Position numbers and translations under genes: made by a program. A stretch of 64,000 nt of DNA, taken from positions 1 through 64,000 of the forward strand of contig NZ_JAHBYG010000001.1 in NCBI RefSeq assembly GCF_019636075.1, in the 5' to 3' direction. The notes beneath the pieces are model-generated. The model did not search any database. It was not told the DNA's origin and was given only the letters and a program-made list of their open reading frames with translations. Every line of letters begins with the position of its first letter. Within the stretch, counting starts at the first letter, position 1. Origin of the DNA: Ferrovibrio sp. (GTDB lineage: Bacteria; Pseudomonadota; Alphaproteobacteria; Ferrovibrionales; Ferrovibrionaceae). Positions 9,693 to 18,616 of this stretch are shown piece after piece.

Positions 9693-10389
9693 TACGATGT
9701 TGGAAATCCGCGATTTGCAGGCCTGGTATGGCCAAAGCCATATCCTGCATGGGGTGAATCTTTCGGTGCGGCGGGGCGAGTTGGTCACCCTGCTGGGCCG
9801 CAATGGCGCGGGCAAATCCACCACCTTGAAGGCCATCATGGGCACAGTGCCCCGGCGCAGCGGCTCGATCCGTTTCGAGGGCACCGAGATCATTGCCGCG
9901 CCGTCGCATGAAATCGCCCGGCTTGGCATCGGCTTTTGCCCGGAAGATCGCGGCATTTATGCTTCGCTGGATGTGCAGGAAAACCTGCTGCTGCCGCCAG
10001 TGGTGCGGCCGGGTGGCATGAGTGTGGAAATGGTGTTGGATCTGTTTCCCAATCTCCGCGAGCGTTTCAAGAGCCCTGGTATGAAGCTTTCCGGCGGCGA
10101 ACAGCAGATGCTGGCGATCGGCCGCATTTTGCGCACGGGTGCACCGCTGCTGCTCTTGGATGAACCCACCGAGGGCCTGGCGCCGGTGGTGGTGGAGCAG
10201 ATCGGCGGGGTGATCCGCCGCTTGAAGGCAGCGGGCTTTACCATCCTGATGGTGGAGCAGAATGTGCGCTTTGCCAGCACGGTTGCCGACAGGCATTACG
10301 TGATGGAGCGCGGCCAGATCGTGGAAACCCTTGAAAATGCCGATATGCATGGCGATTTCGAGCGCGTAGTGGGCCTTTTAGGCGTCTGA
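9685..10389 (+). CDS. livF: Branched-chain amino acid-type ABC transporter ATPase LivF
   Basis: Second ATPase of the Liv importer, 234 aa. Walker A GRNGAGKSTTLKAIMG, the LivF-typical GFCPEDRGIYASLDVQENL, signature KLSGGEQQMLAIGR and Walker B LLLLDEPTEGLAP are all visible. It is translationally coupled to livG. Its last 12 bases overlap the 3' end of the convergent regulator gene (tail to tail). Confidence 0.9.
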   Translation: MPDTMLEIRDLQAWYGQSHILHGVNLSVRRGELVTLLGRNGAGKSTTLKAIMGTVPRRSGSIRFEGTEIIAAPSHEIARLGIGFCPEDRGIYASLDVQENLLLPPVVRPGGMSVEMVLDLFPNLRERFKSPGMKLSGGEQQMLAIGRILRTGAPLLLLDEPTEGLAPVVVEQIGGVIRRLKAAGFTILMVEQNVRFASTVADRHYVMERGQIVETLENADMHGDFERVVGLLGV

Positions 10390-11238
10390 ATCGCGGCCTT
10401 GATTGCGCCGGTTACGGAAATGCGAAGGCCGGAATCCCGTCATCCGCTTGAAGGTGTTGGAGAAAGCGAAGGGATTCTGGTAGCCAACTTGCAGCGCCAC
10501 ATCCTCGATTTTGGTTGATGTGGTGGCCAGCCGATGCGCGGCATGCTGGATACGCAAATAGGTGAGCTGTTGCATCGGGCTGCGGCCCAGGCTGGCCTGG
10601 CACAGGCGGCGCAGATGCTCGCCGCTGATATTGGCCAGCCGCGCCAACGAACTTACGGTCCAGTCGCGGCCCAGATCGGTGCGTACTTTTTCCCATAATG
10701 CCCGCAGCCTGTCTTCGCGCTGCAATGGCTCGGCAAAGCGGTTTATGTAATGCTCGATCAAGTCGATCCACAGCATTGCCGAGCCTGAATTGGCCTGGCT
10801 CTGCACTTCCTGATACAGGCCCAGAATTGCATGCCGCAGCGGTTCGGCATCGAATTGCCGCATCACCGGCGCCATGAAGCCGATAGCCGAACGCGGCGAT
10901 TGCGGCATATAGCGCACCCAGCAATATTGCCAGCGTTTGGAAGGGATGGCGTGAAAGGCATGCAGCACATGAGCCGGCGCCAGCGATACCATGCCGGCGC
11001 GATGCGGGCGCCAGCGCCCATCCAGCAGGATGCGGCCCTCGCCGCCAAGGCTGGCATGCACATAGGTGCCGCTCAGGTGGGTTCTGACAATGCGATAGGG
11101 TGCGGCGGCATCGCCCACGCCGACATGCGAAATTTCCCGCGTGGCCAGCGCGCTGCATTCCTCCGCACGCACCATAAGTTGATGCGTGTTGCGACCGACA
11201 ATGTGTGTTTCAGATAGGTTCTCGTGTAAACTACCCAT
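10378..11238 (-). CDS. AraC-family transcriptional regulator
   Basis: 286 aa from the ATG at 11238; the frame is open to 11436 but that would cross the divergent livK start. The N-terminal part has an AraC-type ligand-sensing cupin look (GGEGRILLDGRW, APAHVLHAFHAIP). The C-terminal 100 residues hold two helix-turn-helix units (VSSLARLANISGEHLRRL and IEDVALQVGYQNPFAFSNTF) ending in the AraC signature GFRPSHFRN. It sits divergent from livK and is the obvious candidate to control the livK-to-Tm-1 operon and possibly livGF. Confidence 0.88.
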   Translation of the reverse strand: MGSLHENLSETHIVGRNTHQLMVRAEECSALATREISHVGVGDAAAPYRIVRTHLSGTYVHASLGGEGRILLDGRWRPHRAGMVSLAPAHVLHAFHAIPSKRWQYCWVRYMPQSPRSAIGFMAPVMRQFDAEPLRHAILGLYQEVQSQANSGSAMLWIDLIEHYINRFAEPLQREDRLRALWEKVRTDLGRDWTVSSLARLANISGEHLRRLCQASLGRSPMQQLTYLRIQHAAHRLATTSTKIEDVALQVGYQNPFAFSNTFKRMTGFRPSHFRNRRNQGRDSDA

Positions 11239-11244
11239 GTTAAA

Positions 11245-11291
11245 ACTTTCCTGGTATCGGATAGAGTGGAAAACAATAATAACCGGGAAGT
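11245..11291. promoter_or_regulatory. Possible AraC-type operator between araC-like gene and livK
   Basis: The 73-base divergent intergenic region holds an imperfect inverted repeat: ACTTTCCTGGTAT (11245-11257) and ATAACCGGGAAGT (11279-11291), 10 of 13 positions matching, separated by 21 bases. The placement fits a regulator site, but this is only a pattern. The livK ribosome site GGGAGG lies further downstream. Confidence 0.35.
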
Positions 11292-11311
11292 AGTAACAAT
11301 GGGAGGAATTC

Positions 11312-12523
11312 ATGCAAAACACTCTGCGAGTGGCGGTTGCGGCCGCTTCGATGCTGGCTTTGGGAGCAGGTAGCGCTGCTGCCCAGGTTTCCGATGATGT
11401 TGTGCGTATCGGCGTGCTCGCCGATATGTCGGGCATCTACAACGATCTCTCCGGCAAGGGCGCCGTCGAGGCCGTGAAGATGGCCGCCGAGGATTTCGGC
11501 GGCAACGTGTTGGGCAAGAAGATCGATGTGATCTTTGCCGACCATCTGAACAAGCCCGATGTGGGCGCCGCCAAGGCGCGCGAATGGTTCGACACCGGAG
11601 GGGTGGACCTGATCAACGATTTGGCCAATTCCGGCGTGGCGCGTGCCGTTGCTGCCGTGGCCAAGGAAAAGAAGCGCCATATCATCGTGAATGGCGCCTC
11701 CAATATGGGCATCACCAACGAACTTTGTTCGCCCTATGCCATCCATTATGCCTACGATGCCTATTCGCTGGCGCATGGCACCGGCAAGGCCGTGGTGGAG
11801 CAGGGCGGCAAGAGCTGGTTCTTCCTCACCGTCGACTTCGCCTTCGGCATCGGCCTGGAACAGCAGGTGTCGGATGTGGTGCGGGCCAACAAGGGCCGCG
11901 TCGTCGGCGCCGCCCGCCATCCGCTCGCCACCACCGATTTCTCCTCCTACATCCTGCAGGCGCAGGCCTCGAAGGCGGAAATCATCGGCGTGGCTTCCAC
12001 CGGCGCGGATGCGGTCAACGCCATCAAGGCGGCAGCCGAGTTCGGCGCCACCAAGAACCAGAAGCTGGCGGCTTTGCTGCTCTGGATCGAGGATGTGCAT
12101 TCGCTCGGCCTGCAGACCGCCCAGGGGCTGATGCTGACCAATGCCTGGTATTGGGACATGAACGACGAGACGCGCAAATTCGCCAAGCGCTTCTATGATC
12201 GTGTCGGCAAGATGCCCAATATGGCGCAGGCGGCCGATTATTCCTCCACCATGTTCTATCTGAACGCGGTCAAGGCAGCCGGCACCGACAATGCCGACAA
12301 GGTCTCGGCCAAGATGCGCGAAATGACGGTGAGCGACATGTTCACCAAAAGCGGCAAGGTGCGCGTGGATGGCCGTTTCATGCACGACATGTATCTCTGG
12401 CAGGTGAAATCTCCGGCTGAATCCAAGGCAGCGTGGGATTATCTGAAGCCGGTTGCCACGATTCCGGCCGAACAGGCTTTCCAGCCGCTGGCCGATAGCA
12501 AGTGCGACTTGGTGAAGAAGTAA
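11312..12523 (+). CDS. livK: Liv-type ABC transporter substrate-binding protein
   Basis: Periplasmic binding protein, 403 aa, with a clear signal peptide ending GSAAAQV. The fold is the LivK/AmiC type: RIGVLADMSGIYNDLSGKGAVEAVKMAAEDFGG at the start, and a SRPDP-like continuation with YYWDMNDETRKFAKRF. Ligands of this subgroup range from amino acids to urea, amides and aromatic acids, so the name gives a class and not a ligand. It has a good ribosome site and heads a long operon, followed by a strong hairpin before livH. Confidence 0.88.
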   Translation: MQNTLRVAVAAASMLALGAGSAAAQVSDDVVRIGVLADMSGIYNDLSGKGAVEAVKMAAEDFGGNVLGKKIDVIFADHLNKPDVGAAKAREWFDTGGVDLINDLANSGVARAVAAVAKEKKRHIIVNGASNMGITNELCSPYAIHYAYDAYSLAHGTGKAVVEQGGKSWFFLTVDFAFGIGLEQQVSDVVRANKGRVVGAARHPLATTDFSSYILQAQASKAEIIGVASTGADAVNAIKAAAEFGATKNQKLAALLLWIEDVHSLGLQTAQGLMLTNAWYWDMNDETRKFAKRFYDRVGKMPNMAQAADYSSTMFYLNAVKAAGTDNADKVSAKMREMTVSDMFTKSGKVRVDGRFMHDMYLWQVKSPAESKAAWDYLKPVATIPAEQAFQPLADSKCDLVKK

Positions 12524-12535
12524 CCGCTTAGATGA

Positions 12536-12585
12536 CATTCCAGGTCGGCTTGCCTGTCTGGCAACCGGCCTGGAATGCATTTTTT
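12536..12585 (+). terminator. Terminator-like hairpin with U-tract between livK and livH
   Basis: A 13-base stem (12536-12548 with 12565-12577, one G-U pair) encloses a second 5-base stem TTGCC/GGCAA (12550-12554, 12560-12564). The structure is followed by six T residues (12580-12585). It is a strong intrinsic-terminator shape placed inside the liv operon, likely lowering expression of the permease genes relative to the binding protein. Confidence 0.8.
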
Positions 12586-12635
12586 GTAGCCGATCTTCTA
12601 GTGAATCCGTCTTTGCAGTGGAGTAACCAGGCCGA

Positions 12636-13523
12636 ATGGAAATCTTCGGTATTCCGCATCAGGCATTCCTCGGCCAGATCATGCTCGGCTTGGTCAATGG
12701 GGCATTTTATGCCGTGCTCAGCCTGGGCCTTGCCATCATCTTTGGTCTGCTCCGCATTGTGAATTTTGCCCATGGTGCGTTTTTCATGGTGGGCGCCTTC
12801 GTGGCTTTCCTGATCGGTCGCGATCTTGGCATCGGCTATTGGCCTGCCATGATCCTGGTGCCGCTGATTGTCGGTTTTCTTGGCGTGGTGTTCGAGCGTG
12901 TGGCCTTGCGCCGCATCTATCGGCTTGATCCGCTCTATGGCCTGCTGCTTACCTTCGGCATGGTGCTGGTGTTGGAAGGCGGTTTCCGCGTTGCCATGGG
13001 GTCTTCCGGCCAGCGCTTTGCCACGCCGGAGGCATTGCGTGGCGTTTGGAATCTGGGATTCATGATTTTACCGATCTATCGCGCCTTCGTGATTCTGGTG
13101 GCGGTTGTGGTGTGCGCCGGCACCTGGATCGTGATCGAGAAAACCCGCATGGGTGCCTATCTGCGGGCCGCCACCGAGCGCCCGGAACTGACCCAGGCTT
13201 TCGGCATCAATGTCCCGGTATTGCTCACGCTCACCTATGGCGCGGGTGTAGCTTTGGCCGGTTTTGCCGGTGTGTTGGCCGCGCCGATCCAGCAAGTCAG
13301 TCCGTCGATGGGCTCCGATCTGGTGATCATCGTTTTCGCCATCGTGGTGATCGGCGGGCTTGGTTCCGTATTCGGCTCGGCGATTACCGGCCTGGGCCTT
13401 GGCGTGATCGAGGGCCTGACCAAGGTGTATTATTCCGAAGCCTCAACCACGGTGGTGTTTCTGGTGATGGCGCTGGTGCTGCTGTTGCGTCCGGCCGGCC
13501 TGTTCGGGCGGGAGGAGGGCTGA
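12636..13523 (+). CDS. livH: Liv-type ABC transporter permease LivH
   Basis: Inner-membrane permease, 295 aa, with about eight hydrophobic helices. LivH hallmarks are GLVNGAFYAVLSLGLAIIFGLLRIVNFAHGAF near the N-terminus and the coupling-loop region MGAYLRAATERPELTQAFGINV. The ending LLLRPAGLFGREEG is typical. It follows the strong hairpin after livK by about 50 bases and overlaps livM by one base. Confidence 0.92.
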   Translation: MEIFGIPHQAFLGQIMLGLVNGAFYAVLSLGLAIIFGLLRIVNFAHGAFFMVGAFVAFLIGRDLGIGYWPAMILVPLIVGFLGVVFERVALRRIYRLDPLYGLLLTFGMVLVLEGGFRVAMGSSGQRFATPEALRGVWNLGFMILPIYRAFVILVAVVVCAGTWIVIEKTRMGAYLRAATERPELTQAFGINVPVLLTLTYGAGVALAGFAGVLAAPIQQVSPSMGSDLVIIVFAIVVIGGLGSVFGSAITGLGLGVIEGLTKVYYSEASTTVVFLVMALVLLLRPAGLFGREEG

Positions 13524-14515
13524 TGGTTGCGTTGCTGCTTTCGCCCGCCATCAAGCGCAGCCTGCTGGCCTTGTTGCTGGCCGCCCTGGTGGCGGTGCCT
13601 TTCGTGCCGGAAATCATCTATCCGATTTTCGTGATGAAGGTGATGTGCTTTGTGTTGTTTGCCTGCGCCTTCAATCTGTTGCTGGGACATACCGGCATCG
13701 TGTCGTTCGGCCATGCTGCCTTCTTCGGCTCCTCGGCCTATATCACCGGCTATGCCCTGCGCGATATGGGGTTGAGCACGGAGATTGCCATCCTTGCGGG
13801 GGTGCTGTTCTCGGCGTTGCTAGGCGCGGTGTTTGGCGTGTTGGCAATCCGTCGCCAGGGCATCTATCTGGCCATGATCACGCTGGCATTGGCGCAGATG
13901 GTGTATTTCACTTTTTTGCAGGCGCCTTTTACCGGTGCGGAAGACGGCATGCAGCCGATCCCGCGCGGTAAGCTGCTCGGCCTGATCGATATGAATAGCG
14001 ATCTATCGCTTTATTTCTTGGTGCTGGCCAGCACTTGCGGCGGGTTATGGCTGATCCACCGCATCGTGAATTCACCTTTCGGCGAGGTGTTGCGCGCAAT
14101 CCGCGAACACGAGCCGCGCGCCCGGTCGCTGGGGTATGCGGTCAATCGTTACAAGATCATGGCCTTTGCGCTGTCGGCCGGCTTGTCGGGCTTGGCCGGT
14201 TCGCTGAAATGCGTGGTGTTCCGTCTGGCATCGTTGACCGACGTGCATTGGCATTTGTCTGGCGACGTAATCCTGATGACCCTGCTGGGCGGCATGAATT
14301 CCGTTTTCGGCCCAGCCATCGGCGCGATCATCATCTCGGCACTGCGCCATTATTTCGATGCTTTAGGCGCCTGGGTCACGGTTGCGGTGGGCCTGATCTT
14401 CATTGCCTGCGTGCTGTTATTCCGCCGCGGCGTGCTCGGCGAAATCGATCATCTGCTTGCCACGCGGTTTGCGTCGCGGCGTATTGTTAAGGAACAGAAG
14501 AATGCCCAGATTTGA
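13523..14515 (+). CDS. livM: Liv-type ABC transporter permease LivM
   Basis: Second permease, 330 aa from the ATG at 13523, whose first base is the last base of the livH stop (TGATG). The LivM core [26 protein letters not shown] stretch, [22 protein letters not shown] and [22 protein letters not shown] are present. About ten hydrophobic segments are visible. Its 3' end overlaps the next gene by 14 bases, so translation of the transporter and of the downstream TIM-barrel protein is coupled. Confidence 0.92.
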   Translation: MVALLLSPAIKRSLLALLLAALVAVPFVPEIIYPIFVMKVMCFVLFACAFNLLLGHTGIVSFGHAAFFGSSAYITGYALRDMGLSTEIAILAGVLFSALLGAVFGVLAIRRQGIYLAMITLALAQMVYFTFLQAPFTGAEDGMQPIPRGKLLGLIDMNSDLSLYFLVLASTCGGLWLIHRIVNSPFGEVLRAIREHEPRARSLGYAVNRYKIMAFALSAGLSGLAGSLKCVVFRLASLTDVHWHLSGDVILMTLLGGMNSVFGPAIGAIIISALRHYFDALGAWVTVAVGLIFIACVLLFRRGVLGEIDHLLATRFASRRIVKEQKNAQI

Positions 14516-15353
14516 ACGCGCAGCCATTGTGCAACGCTTCCAAGACATGATCCGGCGTGGCGAACCGATCATCGGCGGCGGTGCCGGCACCGGCATCTCG
14601 GCGAAATGCGAGGAAGCGGGCGGGATCGACCTGATCATCGTCTATAATTCCGGCCGCTATCGTATGGCCGGCCGCGCCTCCTCGGCAGGCTTGCTGGCCT
14701 ATGGCAATGCCAACGATATCGTGGTGGAGATGGCCGGCGAAATCCTGCCGGTCTGCAAGAAAACGCCGGTGATTGCCGGCGTAAACGGTACGGATCCCTT
14801 CGTGATCATGCCGGTATTCCTGAAGAAGCTGAAGGAACTGGGCTTTTCGGGCGTGCAGAATTTCCCCACCGTCGGCATCATCGACGGTACCTTCCGCATC
14901 AGCCTGGAAGAAACCGGCATCAACTTCTCCAGCGAGATCGATATGATCCGCCAGGCCCATGAACTGGATCTGCTGACCACACCTTATGTGTTTTCCGCCG
15001 ACGAAGCGGTGGAGATGGCCAAGGCCGGAGCCGATATCATCGTGCCGCATATGGGGGTGACCACCGGTGGCAGCATCGGCGCCACCACGGCAAAAACCCT
15101 GGAGCAATCGGTAAAACTGATCGATGAATGGGCCGAGGCGGCGCGGCATGTGCGCAAGGATGTGATCATCATTGCCCATGGCGGGCCGGTTTCCTCGCCC
15201 GAGGATGTCGACTTTGTGTTGCGAAACAGCCACCATTGTAACGGTTTCTATGGCGCCAGCAGCGTAGAGCGGCTGCCGGTCGAAACCGCGATTACCAATC
15301 ATATAAAAAGCTTCAAGGGCCTGGCCTCATTGAAGCAAAAGGGAGGGAAGTGA
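14502..15353 (+). CDS. TIM-barrel protein of the phosphoenolpyruvate-hydrolase-like family (Tm-1 C-terminal half)
   Basis: 283 aa from the ATG at 14502, overlapping livM. The sequence reads as a TIM barrel: [35 protein letters not shown] at the first strands, then [28 protein letters not shown] and [15 protein letters not shown]. This matches the PEP_hydrolase family, which is homologous to the C-terminal half of the tomato antiviral protein Tm-1. The partner half is encoded two genes downstream. The biochemical reaction in bacteria is not settled as far as I know; coupling to livM suggests it acts on the imported compound. Confidence 0.85.
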   Translation: MPRFERAAIVQRFQDMIRRGEPIIGGGAGTGISAKCEEAGGIDLIIVYNSGRYRMAGRASSAGLLAYGNANDIVVEMAGEILPVCKKTPVIAGVNGTDPFVIMPVFLKKLKELGFSGVQNFPTVGIIDGTFRISLEETGINFSSEIDMIRQAHELDLLTTPYVFSADEAVEMAKAGADIIVPHMGVTTGGSIGATTAKTLEQSVKLIDEWAEAARHVRKDVIIIAHGGPVSSPEDVDFVLRNSHHCNGFYGASSVERLPVETAITNHIKSFKGLASLKQKGGK

Positions 15354-15355
15354 CA

Positions 15356-15802
15356 ATGGCACGCGTCTATATCAGCGCCGTGATGGATATTCCGCTGGAG
15401 GAGGCCTGGGCTGTTCTGCGCGATTTCAACGCCTTGCCGGTCTATCACCCGTTCTTTTCCAAGAGCGAGATCGAGGGCGGCAAGCCTTCCGACCAGATCG
15501 GCTGCGTGCGCGATTTCTATACCCATGAGGGCGGCCATATCCGCGAGGAATTGCTTACCCTTTCAGATCGCGAGCATGTTTGCGCCTATCGCATCCTGGA
15601 AGCCACTCTGCCGGTGCAGAATTACGTTGCCGAGATGCGGCTGAAGCCGATCACCGAGGGCAACAAAACCTTCGGCGAATGGTGGGCCGAATACGATGTG
15701 GCGCCGGCCGATGCCGCCAGCGTGCATCAGACCGTGAGCGACACTTTCCGGTTCGCCTTCGAGGGCGCGGTGAAAGTGGCCAACAAGAAGAAAAGCCGAT
15801 AG
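15356..15802 (+). CDS. SRPBCC-family protein (polyketide cyclase/START-like)
   Basis: 148 aa starting at the ATG at 15356 behind GGGAGG; an in-frame GTG at 15350 overlaps the previous stop. The pattern VYISAVMDIPLEEAWAVLRDFNALPVYHPFF, GCVRDFYTHEGGHIREELLTLSD and the final long helix after VSDTFRFAFEGAV is the START/Bet-v1-like SRPBCC fold, a small ligand-binding cavity. It sits between the two Tm-1-like genes. It could bind or process a hydrophobic intermediate; no catalytic residues can be assigned. Confidence 0.8.
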   Translation: MARVYISAVMDIPLEEAWAVLRDFNALPVYHPFFSKSEIEGGKPSDQIGCVRDFYTHEGGHIREELLTLSDREHVCAYRILEATLPVQNYVAEMRLKPITEGNKTFGEWWAEYDVAPADAASVHQTVSDTFRFAFEGAVKVANKKKSR

Positions 15803-15813
15803 CTGGCACCGCC

Positions 15814-17019
15814 ATGGCTGGCACAGCCTATGTGATTGGCACATTCGACACCAAAGCCGCTGAACTGAATTATGTGGCGGGGTTGTTGCGCGCCGCGAAT
15901 CTGCCGGTTGTAACGGTGGATGTGGGCACCCACATGCCGGCGGCGGATGCCGATTACAGCGCCGAAGCGGTTGCCGATTATCACCCCCAGGGCCGAACGG
16001 CCGTGCTGAATCTGGGTGATCGGGGTGCGGCCGTCACTGCCATGACGCAGGCTTTGCTGGGGTTCATGGCGGCGCGCCGGGATGTCGGTGGTATGCTCGG
16101 GCTTGGCGGCTCGGGCGGAACATCGATCATCGCGCCGGCCATGCGGGGGCAGCCGATCGGCCTGCCCAAGCTGATGGTTTCCACATTGGCTGCCGGCGAT
16201 GTCGGGCCTTTTGTGGGTGTGCACGATATCACGATGATGTATCCGGTCACCGATATATCCGGCCTAAACCGTCTGTCTCGCGTGATCCTGGGCAATGCGG
16301 CCCATGCCCTGGCCGGCATGATGCGCCATGCCGTGCCCGTGCAGGCCGATAGCCGGCCGGCTTTGGGTTTCAGCATGTTCGGCGTCACCACGCCCTGCAT
16401 CCAGCAACTCACGGCGCGGCTGAGCAACGATTTCGAATGTCAGGTATTTCATGCCAATGGACCTGGCGGGCGGTCGCTGGAGGCGATTGCCGGGGCCGGC
16501 CTGCTGCAGGGCATGGTGGATATCACCACCACCGAGGCGGCGGATCATCTGCTGGGCGGCGTGTGCACGGCGGGGCCGGAGCGTTTCGATGTGGTGGCCC
16601 GAACCGGCATTCCCTGGGTGGGCTCCTGCGGCGCGCTGGATATGGTCAATTTCTGGGCGCCGGAAACCATTCCCTCGCAGTATAGCGGCCGTTTGTTTCA
16701 CGCCCATAATGCCAATGTCACCCTGATGCGCACAACCGCGGAAGAATTGCAGCGGATCGCGGCCTGGATATCGGCCAAGTTGAATGCATCCTCGGGGCCG
16801 GTGCGCCTGCTGCTGCCTGAGGGCGGCACATCTATGCTGGATGCGCCGGGGCAGAAATTCCACGACCCGGCGGCCAACGCTGCGCTGTTTGCCGCTTTCG
16901 AGCGGCATTTCCTGGTTTCCGATAGCCATAAGCTGATCCGGGTGCCGCATCATATAAACGAGCCCGCCTTTGTCGGCGTGGCGGAACAGCATGTCCGCGC
17001 AGTGATGGCCCGGGCCTGA
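15814..17019 (+). CDS. Tm-1-like ATP-binding domain protein (UPF0261 family)
   Basis: 401 aa from the ATG at 15814, 11 bases after the SRPBCC stop. Family hallmarks: AYVIGTFDTKAAELNYV at the N-terminus, GMLGLGGSGGTSIIAPAMR (glycine-rich nucleotide-binding loop), MVSTLAAGDV, SMFGVTTPCIQQL, and VFHANGPGGRSLEAI. The family corresponds to the N-terminal half of Tm-1, which binds ATP. Together with the TIM-barrel gene at 14502 it makes a split Tm-1. It is the last gene of the livK operon; a 148-base gap follows. Confidence 0.88.
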   Translation: MAGTAYVIGTFDTKAAELNYVAGLLRAANLPVVTVDVGTHMPAADADYSAEAVADYHPQGRTAVLNLGDRGAAVTAMTQALLGFMAARRDVGGMLGLGGSGGTSIIAPAMRGQPIGLPKLMVSTLAAGDVGPFVGVHDITMMYPVTDISGLNRLSRVILGNAAHALAGMMRHAVPVQADSRPALGFSMFGVTTPCIQQLTARLSNDFECQVFHANGPGGRSLEAIAGAGLLQGMVDITTTEAADHLLGGVCTAGPERFDVVARTGIPWVGSCGALDMVNFWAPETIPSQYSGRLFHAHNANVTLMRTTAEELQRIAAWISAKLNASSGPVRLLLPEGGTSMLDAPGQKFHDPAANAALFAAFERHFLVSDSHKLIRVPHHINEPAFVGVAEQHVRAVMARA

Positions 17020-17167
17020 AAATAGCGCCGCAATAGGCCGGGTTTTGCCCTGCCATTGCCTGATAGCCCGTCGCTAAACTAATATCGCCGCCAGACCGTT
17101 ATGCGGGCGGGCACGGCTTCCTTGTTTTTTGTCGCCTACCCAAGGCCTTTGAACCAGTGGATTGGGT

Positions 17168-18616
17168 ATGCTCGACATCGGCACCAGCGTTTTGATGATC
17201 ACGCTTACCCTGTTGTTGCAGGGTTGCGTGTTTCTGGTGGTCTGGCTGACGCAACGGCAGTTGCCTATCATCAAGTATTTTGCCGCTGGCTTCCTGTGCT
17301 ACGGCATTGCGATGCTGTTGCTGATCTTTCGTGGCCTCTTCAGCGGATTTGTCAACCTCAACATCATAGCCCATAACGTTATCATCACGGCAGCCAGCGC
17401 TTTGGTGGTATATGGCCTGGGCAGGCTGCTCAATCAATCGGGATTTCCGCGCATCCTGATTGCCTGCGTCGCATTCACGGCCGTATTCTGGCCTATCACC
17501 ATGCTGATCGATCCGGATAATGTCGGGCTGCGGGTGCTGGCGAGCAATGCTCTCGGGATTATCATATCGATTGCCATCTTCGTAATTCTGTTGCGCGATA
17601 TAAGCCAGCCGCGATTGATCCGATGGATCGGCCTGGCAGTGATAACCATACAATTTTGTGCACTTGTTTTGCGCAGCGCCATCACCATTCAGCTGATGTA
17701 TGGGCGCGGCGGCTCGAACGAAGCGATCCTTCAAGGTTGGTATTATTTCTTTTTCCACTTCGTCATGAGCTGCATGTTTCTGGTCGTTCTCGGGATGGTC
17801 GGATATCGCCTGCAGGCCGATTTGCATGCGCGTAACAATGCCCTGTCTCTCGAGGTCGAGGAACGCAAACAGCTTCAAGAGATGGCGTCGAAAGCCCTTG
17901 AGGCGGAAAAATCCGCGCGTAAGGAACAGCGCCAGCTGTTGCGCATGGTGACGCATGAATTCCGCACGCCTTTGAGTATTATCGACCGTTCCGCCGAGAT
18001 GATCGATGTGGTAACCGAAAAATCTCTGCCGGCGGTTACGCAGCGTGTAGAGACCATTCATGGCGCGGTACAGCGCCTGGTGCGCTTCACCGAGCGGTTT
18101 CTGGCGACGGATCGGCACGAAAAGGGTGTGGTTCAGCCTGAGGAGGTGATGCAGCCGGACCTGATTGCCAGGGTGCGGGAGCATTTCGACGGCCTGGATG
18201 ATGCCGCGCGATTGCACTTCTCGCTCGCGCCGGACTTTCCGCACTATTACGGCGACCTTCAGATGCTTGCCACGGCGTTGATCAATCTGATCGACAATGC
18301 GCTCAAGTATTCGCCAGAGAATGCGGCAATAGATGTAACCGTGTCGTGGCAGGCGGATGAGATTGTGCTGTCGGTAAGGGATCGCGGGATCGGTATCCCG
18401 GAGGAAGAGGCTTCGTCCATCGGCAGCCGTTTCTTTCGTGCATCGAATACGGCGGCGGCAACCGGCACTGGGCTCGGGCTTTACAACACGCGCCGATTGC
18501 TGGATTTTCATAACGGTCGGCTTGCTCTGCGGCCGGCGCCGGGCGGTGGGACGATCGCTACGATATACCTGCCGTTGCCCGGCATTCCATTGCACAACCC
18601 TACCGTATCGGCATGA
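17168..18616 (+). CDS. Membrane sensor histidine kinase
   Basis: 482 aa from the ATG at 17168; a TTG two codons earlier is also in frame. The first 220 residues hold about seven hydrophobic helices with no obvious periplasmic domain. A coiled-coil linker rich in E, K and Q follows. The HisKA site is VTHEFRTPLSII with the phospho-accepting H263. The ATPase domain shows the N box LINLIDNALKYSPE, G1 DRGIGIP and G2 GTGLGLYNTRRLL. It overlaps the response regulator gene by 4 bases (ATGA) and stands upstream of the secretion pair. Confidence 0.92.
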   Translation: MLDIGTSVLMITLTLLLQGCVFLVVWLTQRQLPIIKYFAAGFLCYGIAMLLLIFRGLFSGFVNLNIIAHNVIITAASALVVYGLGRLLNQSGFPRILIACVAFTAVFWPITMLIDPDNVGLRVLASNALGIIISIAIFVILLRDISQPRLIRWIGLAVITIQFCALVLRSAITIQLMYGRGGSNEAILQGWYYFFFHFVMSCMFLVVLGMVGYRLQADLHARNNALSLEVEERKQLQEMASKALEAEKSARKEQRQLLRMVTHEFRTPLSIIDRSAEMIDVVTEKSLPAVTQRVETIHGAVQRLVRFTERFLATDRHEKGVVQPEEVMQPDLIARVREHFDGLDDAARLHFSLAPDFPHYYGDLQMLATALINLIDNALKYSPENAAIDVTVSWQADEIVLSVRDRGIGIPEEEASSIGSRFFRASNTAAATGTGLGLYNTRRLLDFHNGRLALRPAPGGGTIATIYLPLPGIPLHNPTVSA

